From contig DMHB01000315.1 in NCBI GenBank assembly GCA_003449595.1, positions 1 through 8,499 on the forward strand: a stretch of 8,499 nucleotides of DNA, given 5' to 3'. Shown here piece by piece: positions 1 through 5,521 of this stretch. The translations under genes and the position numbers were made by a program. Source of the DNA: Microscillaceae bacterium. Its GTDB lineage: Bacteria; Bacteroidota; Bacteroidia; Cytophagales; Microscillaceae. The first letter of the stretch is position 1. Each line of letters opens with the position of its first letter. The notes beneath the pieces were generated by a model, which saw nothing but the letters and a program-made list of their open reading frames with translations, was not told the DNA's origin and did no database searches.

Positions 1-346
1 ATTTACAGGTTTGCTCAAAATATTTCAGCGCGCCATGGGTGTATTCTTCGCCATCGGCATAGTTTCCTTTAATAAAATACAAGGCTCCTAAGCGTTTGTT
101 AGCAACGGCAAACCCGTCGGCATCGCCAAGACTTTCGGCCAAATCGTAGGCTTCTTTGGCAAAACCGCCTATCTCGTTGTAGCGCTCGGCTATGCCCAAG
201 GCTTTGGTAAGGGCGTTGAGGGTGGCTACTTTTTCTTTGCCTTGTTGGTCGGGCAACAATCTTTTGAGGCTATCGATTTTATCGTTTTGCGCAAAGGCCG
301 TCAGCGTAAAAAAAGCAGTTAGAAACGAAAGGATAAACTTTTTCAT
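1..346 (-). CDS. Exported TPR protein, N-terminal fragment (C-terminus beyond left edge)
   Basis: An open frame starts at the ATG at 346-344 and stays open for 115 codons to the window edge, so the C-terminal part is missing. The first 20 residues form a Sec signal peptide: MKK, a hydrophobic core (FILSFLTAFFTLTAF), then AFA-Q as likely cleavage site. After this come helix pairs of tetratricopeptide type. The clearest, residues about 79-112, has the spacing A..LGALY..KGNY..GEEY..GALKYF; a weaker one covers about 40-75. In Bacteroidota such an N-terminus often belongs to TPR sensor histidine kinases or other TPR signalling proteins, but the output domain would lie outside the window, so the function is open. 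It lies downstream of the M56 peptidase gene on the same strand but is separated from it by a strong terminator, so it probably has its own promoter. Confidence 0.82.
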   Translation of the reverse strand, partial: MKKFILSFLTAFFTLTAFAQNDKIDSLKRLLPDQQGKEKVATLNALTKALGIAERYNEIGGFAKEAYDLAESLGDADGFAVANKRLGALYFIKGNYADGEEYTHGALKYFEQTCK

Positions 347-372
347 AAGCAATCAATTGAAAAAATAGTTTT

Positions 373-415
373 TTTGGAAACTGATTTGAAGTAAATAAGT
401 TCATTTCTTTCCAAA
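373..415. repeat. 8-bp perfect inverted repeat in the leader of the TPR gene
   Basis: TTTGGAAA at 373-380 and TTTCCAAA at 408-415 are perfect inverted copies separated by 27 nt. A shorter GAA/TTC pairing (388-390 with 400-402) can nest inside. It lies upstream of the TPR gene start at 346 and downstream of its candidate -7 box, so it would be in the 5' leader. It could be an mRNA hairpin or a protein-binding site. The region is A/T-rich, so chance is possible. Confidence 0.3.
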
Positions 416-435
416 GGCTGTTGTAGATGCCTGTA

Positions 436-443
436 CAAAATTA
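436..443 (-). promoter_or_regulatory. Candidate -7 box for the TPR gene
   Basis: On the minus strand 443-436 reads TAATTTTG, an exact match to the Bacteroidota -7 consensus TAnnTTTG. It lies just beyond the terminator of the M56 gene and about 90 nt upstream of the TPR gene start. No TTG-type -33 element is present at the expected distance, so the call rests on a single box. Confidence 0.35.
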
Positions 444-454
444 CGAAAAGCCAC

Positions 455-491
455 TAATAAAAAAGAAGACCTCGCGCAAAGCGAAGCCTTC
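455..491 (-). terminator. Intrinsic terminator of the blaI-M56 operon
   Basis: Read on the minus strand, GAAGGCTTCGC (491-481) pairs with GCGAGGTCTTC (475-465) across a 5-nt loop, giving an 11-bp stem, followed at once by TTTTTTATTA. Two of the pairs are G-U wobbles in the minus-strand RNA but would be A-C mismatches in the plus-strand RNA, so the hairpin is built to act on minus-strand transcripts. The stem begins 24 nt after the stop codon of the M56 peptidase gene, the right place to end that operon. Confidence 0.85.
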
Positions 492-515
492 TCTAAAATA
501 TACATCTACCAAAGT

Positions 516-2654
516 TTAGTCATTCAGATGGATAGAAATAGAATAGTTATCATCTTCATCGAGGCTATCCATATCAATATCCAAATAGTCTTTGATCAGT
601 TTTTTGTATTTATCATACATCTCTGCTTGCACTACTTGGTCGTTGATTTTCAACTTGCCTTGGGTAGCTTTCAAGGTAAATTTGGTGTTTTGACTGTTCA
701 TTAATCCATCGGCTATGAGTTGATCTCTAAGCGACTTCTTTTGTGCCTCGGTCAATTTCTTGGAAGGGTTGTTGAGCACGACCCCTTTCAAACCATCAAA
801 AGAGAAGGCGAAGTTCTTGGCTTGGTTTTCCATTTCCTTGCCCCATACTTCCATTTTTTTGCCATACTCTTCCATCTTCTTGCCATACTCTTGCTCAAAC
901 TTTTTGCCCCATTCTTCCATTTTCTTGCCATATTCCTCCCATTCTTCTTCATTCATATCGATTTGAATGTTGGGCATATCGGGCAGGTCGGGCATCATCA
1001 CTTTGCCTTTCGGGATACGGATGACTTTGCCTTTGCGCTTCTTCGATTCGATTACATCGCTGAATTTGTTCAAATCTTTCTTGTTGATGTGCTTGCCTTT
1101 GATGATGAGCTGCTGCACATTGTCCTCGTCATCCATTATCAAAATATCGCCCTCATCGTCTTGGAAATCGAACTTAAAGTTTTTCACGATAGGCGGCATA
1201 GGAGGGAACGGCGGCATAGCGCCACCCAAAAATGCAAGCCCCTTCAATTTGCGCGTCGTATCGATGGAAACCGTAATGAGGTTGTCAGTGTCCTTTTTCC
1301 CGATTTTGATCTGGTTTTTATCAACCACAAACTCGTCTTGATAAGCCTCATACTGATTTTTGTCAATCAATTGGCCATCTTTGAAGACCATCACTTCGCC
1401 TTTTTTGTTGGTAACCAGCATAAATCCCTTGCCAAACCGGATGGTGTCGCCCAGTCCTACTTTGGTTACGTTGGCTTGGGTGGGGTCGTCTTTGGCATCG
1501 GCCACAGCCTTGTTGGGGTTGCCCGAGGCTTCGTCGGTAGCTATGTTTTGGGTTTGTTTATCGGCGGTTTTCGCGTCTTTTTTGGCCTCCCACTGGGTAT
1601 TGGCTTGGAAAGAAGCCAGCACCAAGAAGCCCATCAACAAACAAGCCGACCAAAAGCCTTCCGAAAAAGTGGCGTTGCGGGTAGGACGTTGTACCAATCG
1701 CTTCACACGGCTGAGCAAGCTGCCTCGTTGGCCTGCAAAAGCTACGGCCATGTGTGGATTTTGCCACTGCATTTCGCCAATTAGGGTCAAGGTTTTTGCA
1801 AAATTGAAATTGTCTTGGGTCAAGCCGATGGCGATGTCGTCGCAGCAGTTTTCGCGCTCTTCGCGGATAATGCCCGAAATCCACCAAACAAAGGGGTTGA
1901 AGAATAAAAATATCTCGACCAACGATTGGGCTATGTTGACCAAATAATCGCTGCGGCGAATGTGTGCCAGCTCGTGCGCCAAGATACATTCTACCTGTTG
2001 CACCGACAGCCCTGTCAATGTACCCAAAGGCACTAAAACAACCGGTTTCAGAAATCCAATCACCATTGGTACTTGTACTACCGCCGATTCTAACAGCGGA
2101 ACAACTCTTTTGACGGCTATTTTTTGGGCTATTTGGGCTACTTTTTCTTGCCAAATATGACTGGCAGGCTTGACGCGATAATGCTTCAGGCGTTGCAAGT
2201 AGGCCAAACCGCCCATAAAACGAAGCATCAATACGGCTACGCCCACCAACCAACCCAGTACAATCAAAGGCATGTGCTGGTTGAAATACAACCGGAAGGC
2301 TTCAAAAGCCCAGGCCCATTTGTCCCACGCCGAGCCGGTTTGCTCCATCGGGGGCAGGTTTTCTTGCAAAGCTTGCACGACAATCACACTGACAGGCGCA
2401 TTATTTTTGTAAATGCTCGATTTGGGTGAAGCAGTGCTGTATAAATTGGTGAAAGTAATGCCAATCATAACCAACAACGCCAAAAGCCCCGAAACAGCGG
2501 CATAGTAACGTGTGTTCGACGAGTTCTTACGCAGCACTATTTGCAAAAGCGCCAAAATAAGGGCTATCGCGGCTGCCTGCCACAATGAGTGGATAATTGT
2601 CCAACCGATGCTATAGACTAAGCTTTCGGGGACAAGGTATTGCAATGCGTTCAT
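516..2654 (-). CDS. BlaR1-like M56 family membrane metallopeptidase (sensor-transducer)
   Basis: A 712-residue polytopic protein whose N-terminal half matches BlaR1/MecR1 peptidases. TM segments are seen at about 14-40, 52-71, 128-150 and 334-350. The zinc site HELAH is at 227-231, followed by NPFVWW (253-258) and REERENCCDD (264-273), where E268 is the likely third ligand. By analogy with BlaR1, the peptidase domain lies between TM3 and TM4 and inactivates the partner repressor, while everything after TM4 is outside the cytoplasm. That outer part, residues 351-712, has no penicillin-binding SxxK/SxN/KTG domain. It holds a charged linker, a Pro-rich stretch (GGAMPPFPPMPP, 477-488), acidic patches, aromatic heptad repeats (about 570-612) and a C-terminal module (about 633-712). 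The signal is therefore not evidently a beta-lactam. The start overlaps the stop of the blaI-type gene as ATGA, suggesting translational coupling. The family call is firm; the ligand is unknown. Confidence 0.93.
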   Translation of the reverse strand: MNALQYLVPESLVYSIGWTIIHSLWQAAAIALILALLQIVLRKNSSNTRYYAAVSGLLALLVMIGITFTNLYSTASPKSSIYKNNAPVSVIVVQALQENLPPMEQTGSAWDKWAWAFEAFRLYFNQHMPLIVLGWLVGVAVLMLRFMGGLAYLQRLKHYRVKPASHIWQEKVAQIAQKIAVKRVVPLLESAVVQVPMVIGFLKPVVLVPLGTLTGLSVQQVECILAHELAHIRRSDYLVNIAQSLVEIFLFFNPFVWWISGIIREERENCCDDIAIGLTQDNFNFAKTLTLIGEMQWQNPHMAVAFAGQRGSLLSRVKRLVQRPTRNATFSEGFWSACLLMGFLVLASFQANTQWEAKKDAKTADKQTQNIATDEASGNPNKAVADAKDDPTQANVTKVGLGDTIRFGKGFMLVTNKKGEVMVFKDGQLIDKNQYEAYQDEFVVDKNQIKIGKKDTDNLITVSIDTTRKLKGLAFLGGAMPPFPPMPPIVKNFKFDFQDDEGDILIMDDEDNVQQLIIKGKHINKKDLNKFSDVIESKKRKGKVIRIPKGKVMMPDLPDMPNIQIDMNEEEWEEYGKKMEEWGKKFEQEYGKKMEEYGKKMEVWGKEMENQAKNFAFSFDGLKGVVLNNPSKKLTEAQKKSLRDQLIADGLMNSQNTKFTLKATQGKLKINDQVVQAEMYDKYKKLIKDYLDIDMDSLDEDDNYSISIHLND
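819..947 (-). repeat. Tandem 21-bp-type repeats coding aromatic heptads in the M56 protein
   Basis: Codons 570-612 of the M56 peptidase encode successive seven-residue units of the form (E/V)-(Y/W)-G-K-(K/E)-(M/F)-E: EYGKKME, EWGKKFE, EYGKKME, EYGKKME and VWGKEME, with one two-residue interruption after the second unit. At DNA level the same words recur (for example cttgccatactc on the plus strand) with enough variation to show divergence. The period of seven with alternating aromatic and Met/Phe positions fits a long amphipathic helix or coiled coil in the periplasm. Confidence 0.85.
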
Positions 2655-3034
2655 TGGTTACCTCCTTTTTCTTTTTCAATTTGATCTAATAATTGACGAA
2701 TAGCTTTGATTTCTTCTTGCGATGTTTTTTTATTGCCTAAGGCCTGCATCACTAATTTCATAGCCGAGCCACCAAAAACCGACTGCATCAGCTTATCTAC
2801 TAAGTTTTTCTGCGTAACATCTTCGCTGATGTTGGCAGTGTAGGTATGGGTACGCTGGCTTTCGTCGCGTTTTAACAATCCCTTTTCAAACATCAATTGC
2901 ATCATTTTCAAAGTAGTAGTGTAGCCTACTTCGCGTTGGGTGTTCAGCGCCTCGTTGACTGTCCGCACTGTCGAAGCACCTTGCTTCCATAAAATCTGCA
3001 GAATTTCTAATTCCGCCTCTGTGAGTTTTTGCAT
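2651..3034 (-). CDS. BlaI/MecI/CopY family transcriptional repressor
   Basis: A 127-residue protein of normal BlaI length. Residues 1-70 form the winged-helix DNA-binding domain: the opening LTEAELEILQILWKQG is characteristic, VGYTTTLKMMQLMFEKGLL (36-54) contains the recognition helix, and RTHTYTANIS (61-70) is the wing. Residues 71-127 form the helical dimerisation part. In the family, dimers bind inverted repeats over their own promoter and are inactivated by the partner M56 peptidase. Both elements are present here: three TACGA-N6-TCGTA sites lie upstream, and the M56 gene begins inside this gene's stop codon (ATGA, 2654-2651). Autoregulation is thus very likely. There is no Shine-Dalgarno sequence before the ATG, as usual for Bacteroidota. 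The size of the regulon cannot be judged from this window. Confidence 0.95.
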   Translation of the reverse strand: MQKLTEAELEILQILWKQGASTVRTVNEALNTQREVGYTTTLKMMQLMFEKGLLKRDESQRTHTYTANISEDVTQKNLVDKLMQSVFGGSAMKLVMQALGNKKTSQEEIKAIRQLLDQIEKEKGGNQ

Positions 3035-3080
3035 ACTGCTGTATAGTTTATTGAATGATGTTGAACCACTTGTTTTTATC

Positions 3081-3096
3081 TACGAATACTTTCGTA
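3081..3096. promoter_or_regulatory. BlaI-type operator O1
   Basis: TACGA-ATACTT-TCGTA is a perfect 5-bp inverted repeat with a 6-bp spacer, extendable to 6-bp arms (TACGAA/TTCGTA). It lies just downstream of the candidate -7 box, over the predicted transcription start, where a bound repressor would block initiation of the blaI-M56 operon. Confidence 0.8.
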
Positions 3097-3099
3097 ACG

Positions 3100-3107
3100 C
3101 AAATATA
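3100..3107 (-). promoter_or_regulatory. -7 box of the blaI-M56 operon promoter
   Basis: On the minus strand 3107-3100 reads TATATTTG, an exact TAnnTTTG Bacteroidota -7 element. It lies between operators O1 and O2, 66 nt upstream of the blaI start codon. The -33 region is only a weak T-rich match (about 3127-3133). Transcription would start around 3093, inside O1, with a leader of roughly 60 nt. Confidence 0.65.
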
Positions 3108-3108
3108 C

Positions 3109-3124
3109 TACGATGAGTTTCGTA
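3109..3124. promoter_or_regulatory. BlaI-type operator O2
   Basis: TACGA-TGAGTT-TCGTA has the same arms and spacer length as O1, starting 28 bp away from it. It occupies the spacer between the -7 box and the expected -33 region on the minus strand, so repressor binding would directly exclude RNA polymerase. Confidence 0.82.
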
Positions 3125-3132
3125 TATGAAAA

Positions 3133-3160
3133 TTTTTCTACGATAATTTTCGTAGAAAAA
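3133..3160. promoter_or_regulatory. BlaI-type operator O3 within an 11-bp inverted repeat
   Basis: The core TACGA-TAATTT-TCGTA (3139-3154) has the same architecture as O1 and O2 and starts 30 bp from O2. Its symmetry extends outward to perfect 11-bp arms, TTTTTCTACGA and TCGTAGAAAAA. It abuts the stop codon of the upstream membrane-protein gene (TGA, 3163-3161). It may therefore also form an RNA hairpin at the end of that transcript, although its A/T-rich outer stem is not a classical terminator. Confidence 0.78.
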
Positions 3161-4282
3161 TCAAAAACAGCCCACAGTATGCCAAAAATAGATATTTTGC
3201 AGGGTTCGGAGCAATCCATAAGTTATCCACAACCCTATGGCCCAGTACACCCACTTATGGGCAAAATAGGGCGAGAGCATCGCGCCAAGCAGCAGCAACA
3301 CCGCAGGATAGGCCAAGGCCAAGTAGCGCTGGGCTTCCTCGAAGGGTACTTGGGTGATGCCTTGCATCAGCAACAAATAAGCCAATAGCGGTACCAACAA
3401 GCTGGTGAGGTGTAGGCGCTGAGGGGTTGACCAAGGCTGCCGGGCAGCCCACCGAAGCCCCATCGCTAAAGCGATACAAAAAACAGCCACCCGCCACCGA
3501 AAAGCCACCAAAGCCGGAAGAAACCAACGACTCAATTCGTCGAAATACACCCGTATATTTTGTTTTTCGGCCCAACTTTGTTGCCAAGCCTCGCCCGCCA
3601 TCGTGTGGAGGTTGGCCGATCCTACTTGCCAGCCCCAAGCTGTCCAAACTGCCCAAGGCAACAGCGCCCCAGCCGCATAGCCCAAGGCTTCGCCCCAGCG
3701 CTGCGCCAGAGATACCTCCCTGCTGCGCCAAAACAACACCGATGCTGTACCTACCACCCAGAAAATGCCCGCGGTGCGTTGCAAATTCATCGCCATCGCG
3801 CAAAGCAACAAGCCTCCCCAATCGGAACGCTTGGGTTGGCCAACCCAACGCAGCAGCAACCAAGTGTGTAGCATCCAAAAAGCCAGAAAAACAGGCTCAG
3901 ACCAAATAAACCGATGTACTAAATGAAGCGGCGTGGCGACAGCCCAAGCCAGCAGCAGTGCTTGACGCAAGCGGAGCGGCTGCACCACCAACTCGGCACA
4001 ACGACCAAAAAATACCACCGAAACCACCAATGCCAGCAGGTTGACTCCATAAGCCCAGCGCTCCATACCCAGCCAAGCCCCCAGCGCCAACAGCCATCCC
4101 TGCAAAGGCGGACGCTCAAAGCCCGGCAGCAAAGCCGATTGCCCTGCCCAAAAAGCACCGGCTTGCAGGTAAATCGTAGAGTCGTAGGTTTGTCCCAGCC
4201 CGCAAGCATTGGCATAGGCAAACAGGCCTACGGCAAGGGCTATGCACAACCCATTGAATAAACGGGTAGGAATAAAAGGCAT
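3161..4282 (-). CDS. Polytopic membrane protein, probable GT-C-type glycosyltransferase
   Basis: 373 residues with about nine to eleven hydrophobic segments. Features recalling the PMT/ArnT-like GT-C fold are: an Asp in the first outer loop just after TM1 (QTYDSTIYLQAG, D34), ERPPLQGWLLAL (56-67), the SEP triplet before a TM (SEPVFLAF, 128-135), QRTAGIFWV (168-176), and a late QRYLALAYPAVLLLLG (318-333). Such enzymes move a sugar from a polyprenyl-phosphate donor to an acceptor on the outer face of the membrane. This assignment rests on topology and weak motifs, so an unrelated membrane protein remains possible. Tryptophan is very frequent, about 27 of 373 residues. The gene is more G/C-rich than its neighbour: 3661-3720 has 42 G/C of 60, against 21 of 60 at 601-660 in the M56 gene. 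It is divergent from moaC and ends against operator O3. Confidence 0.6.
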   Translation of the reverse strand: MPFIPTRLFNGLCIALAVGLFAYANACGLGQTYDSTIYLQAGAFWAGQSALLPGFERPPLQGWLLALGAWLGMERWAYGVNLLALVVSVVFFGRCAELVVQPLRLRQALLLAWAVATPLHLVHRFIWSEPVFLAFWMLHTWLLLRWVGQPKRSDWGGLLLCAMAMNLQRTAGIFWVVGTASVLFWRSREVSLAQRWGEALGYAAGALLPWAVWTAWGWQVGSANLHTMAGEAWQQSWAEKQNIRVYFDELSRWFLPALVAFRWRVAVFCIALAMGLRWAARQPWSTPQRLHLTSLLVPLLAYLLLMQGITQVPFEEAQRYLALAYPAVLLLLGAMLSPYFAHKWVYWAIGLWITYGLLRTLQNIYFWHTVGCF

Positions 4283-4324
4283 TGGTTTTTTGGCTAAATT
4301 TGTCGAAAACTAAGCAAATTATCG
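4283..4324. promoter_or_regulatory. Divergent promoter region between the membrane-protein gene and moaC
   Basis: This gap of 42 bp must supply both divergent genes. On the plus strand TAAATTTG (4295-4302) matches the -7 consensus TAnnTTTG and would give moaC a leader of about 15 nt; no good -33 TTG precedes it. On the minus strand TAATTTG (4321-4315) is a one-base-short -7 match, with a TTG 18 nt upstream at 4342-4340, inside moaC. The two candidate promoters overlap, so transcription in the two directions may compete. Confidence 0.4.
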
Positions 4325-4816
4325 ATGATTCAACCTGAGCAACCCCAATTTTCGCATTTGGATGCCCACAACCAGCCTACAATGGTGGACATATCGGCCA
4401 AGCAAGCCACCCAACGACTGGCGTTAGCCGAGGGGCGTGTGCTTCTTCCGCCCGAAGTGTTGGCCTTATTGCAAGCCGGCGACATACAAACCAAGAAAGG
4501 GGCGGTGTTTCAAACGGCCATCATTGCCGGCACGATGGCGGCCAAAAAAACTGCCGACTTAATTCCCTTTTGCCATCCGATTAGCTTAGAGCGTTGCCAC
4601 CTATCGGTCGCCTTAGACGAAGCACAAGTGGTGGTTATCAGGGCTGAGGTGGGCATCAGCGCCAAAACCGGCGTAGAAATGGAAGCGCTTACGGCGGTGA
4701 GTGTGGCAGCCCTAACGGTTTATGATATGTGCAAAGGGGTTTCGCCGCACATTGAAATTCAACAGATTCGTTTATTGCAGAAAACCGGTGGAAAAACCAA
4801 CTATGAAGCTCGATAA
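4325..4816 (+). CDS. moaC: Cyclic pyranopterin monophosphate synthase MoaC
   Basis: MoaC acts in the second half of the first step of molybdenum-cofactor synthesis: it converts the 3',8-cyclo-GTP product of MoaA to cyclic pyranopterin monophosphate in the cytoplasm. The protein has 163 residues, against about 161 in E. coli. It carries the family signatures in order: MVDISAK (20-26), KKGAVFQTA (57-65), LIPFCHPI (79-86), the near-invariant KTGVEMEAL (114-122) and SVAALTVYDMCK (126-137), including the catalytic Asp and Lys of YDMCK (D134, K137) and a Lys at the KKG site. One residue departs from the E. coli form: Ile66 where E. coli has Arg in ATARIAG, a position I believe varies in the family. 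The start at 4325 puts the conserved HLDAHNQPTMVDIS in the normal place. The 3' end overlaps mobA by 14 nt, so the two are surely co-transcribed. moaA is not in the window. Confidence 0.96.
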   Translation: MIQPEQPQFSHLDAHNQPTMVDISAKQATQRLALAEGRVLLPPEVLALLQAGDIQTKKGAVFQTAIIAGTMAAKKTADLIPFCHPISLERCHLSVALDEAQVVVIRAEVGISAKTGVEMEALTAVSVAALTVYDMCKGVSPHIEIQQIRLLQKTGGKTNYEAR

Positions 4817-5423
4817 CCACCCAACCCAAGCGCCTTTGTATGGACTGGTGTTGGCCGGTGGACAAAGCAGCCGAATGGGGCAAGACAAGAGCAGTTTGCA
4901 GTATTTTGGCAAAACCCAACGTCAGCATTTGGTCGATTTGTTAGCTCCTTTTTGTAAGGAAGTATGGGTATCGGCTCGTGCTGAACAAGCCCAACTATGG
5001 AACGACGGGCTGCCGTATTTGATAGACGATGCCGATTGGTCGGATAGGTTGAAAGGACCCATTTTGGGAATTTACAGTGCGATGTTGCGCTTTCCCGAAG
5101 CAGCTTGGTTGGTAGTAGCCTGCGATTTGCCTTTTGTGGATGATCGCGCTTTGGGCGATTTGTGTGCCGCCCGCGACGCCTCCCAATTGGCCACAGCCTA
5201 CCAGTCGCCAGAGGAGGGGTTGCCCGAGCCTTTGATTGCCATTTGGGAACCTGCGGCGCGTGTGTTTATCGACCAGGTCATTGCCAACGGTCTGCGATGC
5301 CCGCGCAAAATATTGATGCAAGCCCAAGCCAAATTGGTGGTGCCTTATGATGCCCTGGTAATAAGCAATATCAACTATGCTGCCGAGTATGAGGCTGTCA
5401 AAAATAAGCTAAAACCTTCTTAA
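4803..5423 (+). CDS. mobA: Molybdenum cofactor guanylyltransferase MobA
   Basis: MobA transfers GMP from GTP to Mo-molybdopterin to form the guanine dinucleotide cofactor used by DMSO-reductase-family enzymes. With the start at 4803 the protein has 206 residues, close to E. coli MobA (about 194). The nucleotide-binding signature LVLAGGQSSRMGQDKSSL lies at residues 15-32, GPILGIYSAM at 85-94, the metal-binding ACDLPFVDD at 106-114, EPLIAIWEP at 142-150 and SNINYAAEYE, the counterpart of the N(I/V)NTPED motif, at 188-197. The frame is open 27 codons further upstream, to 4722, but that extension lies inside moaC and has no similarity to MobA. The ATG at 4803 places the P-loop-like motif at the usual distance from the N-terminus and gives a 14-nt overlap with moaC, fitting coupled translation. 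Related family members use CTP or other nucleotides, but the context supports MobA. Confidence 0.9.
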   Translation: MKLDNHPTQAPLYGLVLAGGQSSRMGQDKSSLQYFGKTQRQHLVDLLAPFCKEVWVSARAEQAQLWNDGLPYLIDDADWSDRLKGPILGIYSAMLRFPEAAWLVVACDLPFVDDRALGDLCAARDASQLATAYQSPEEGLPEPLIAIWEPAARVFIDQVIANGLRCPRKILMQAQAKLVVPYDALVISNINYAAEYEAVKNKLKPS

Positions 5424-5471
5424 TCGGCAGTTGGTTAGAATGTGGTATTTCCAAAAAGTATATTTTTTTAA

Positions 5472-5510
5472 GCTTGTCCACCAAGCGTTGGTGAGCGGTT
5501 TTCTATTTTA
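5472..5510 (+). terminator. Possible terminator after mobA
   Basis: CACCAA (5479-5484) and TTGGTG (5488-5493) form a perfect 6-bp hairpin with a GCG loop. The stem can extend with GCT/AGC beyond a bulge, and GGTTTTCTATTTT follows. It lies about 50 nt after the mobA stop and 12 nt before the next gene. The T-tract is interrupted and the stem short, so this is tentative. The remainder of the gap (5424-5471) holds two partial -7 matches, TATATTTT at 5459 and TAAGCTTG at 5469, either of which could serve the next gene. Confidence 0.35.
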
Positions 5511-5521
5511 AACCTACGTCT

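Noticed and set aside
720..1784. 354-codon plus-strand frame antisense to the M56 gene
   Set aside because: It is a shadow of the real gene: the minus strand has a clear zinc-peptidase protein with motifs, while this translation is a Phe/His-rich low-complexity mirror with no recognisable domain.
1558..2253. 231-codon minus-strand frame within the M56 gene
   Set aside because: It lies in another frame of the same coding region, has an Arg/Gly-rich composition and overlaps the conserved HELAH domain coding.
516..3034. Reading the pair as a beta-lactam resistance operon (blaR1-blaI)
   Set aside because: No beta-lactamase or PBP gene is present in the window and the membrane peptidase lacks a penicillin-binding sensor domain, so only the family names are justified.
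3255..3909. Long frames on both strands inside the membrane-protein gene (207 and 160 codons)
   Set aside because: The high G/C content lowers stop-codon frequency; the Pro/Lys-rich or Gly/Ala-rich translations show no domain, and the 373-residue frame has a regular TM pattern.
4722..4802. N-terminal extension of MobA by 27 codons
   Set aside because: It is the shifted frame of the conserved YDMCK region of moaC, gives a basic sequence unrelated to MobA, and the ATG at 4803 places the nucleotide-binding motif as in known MobA.
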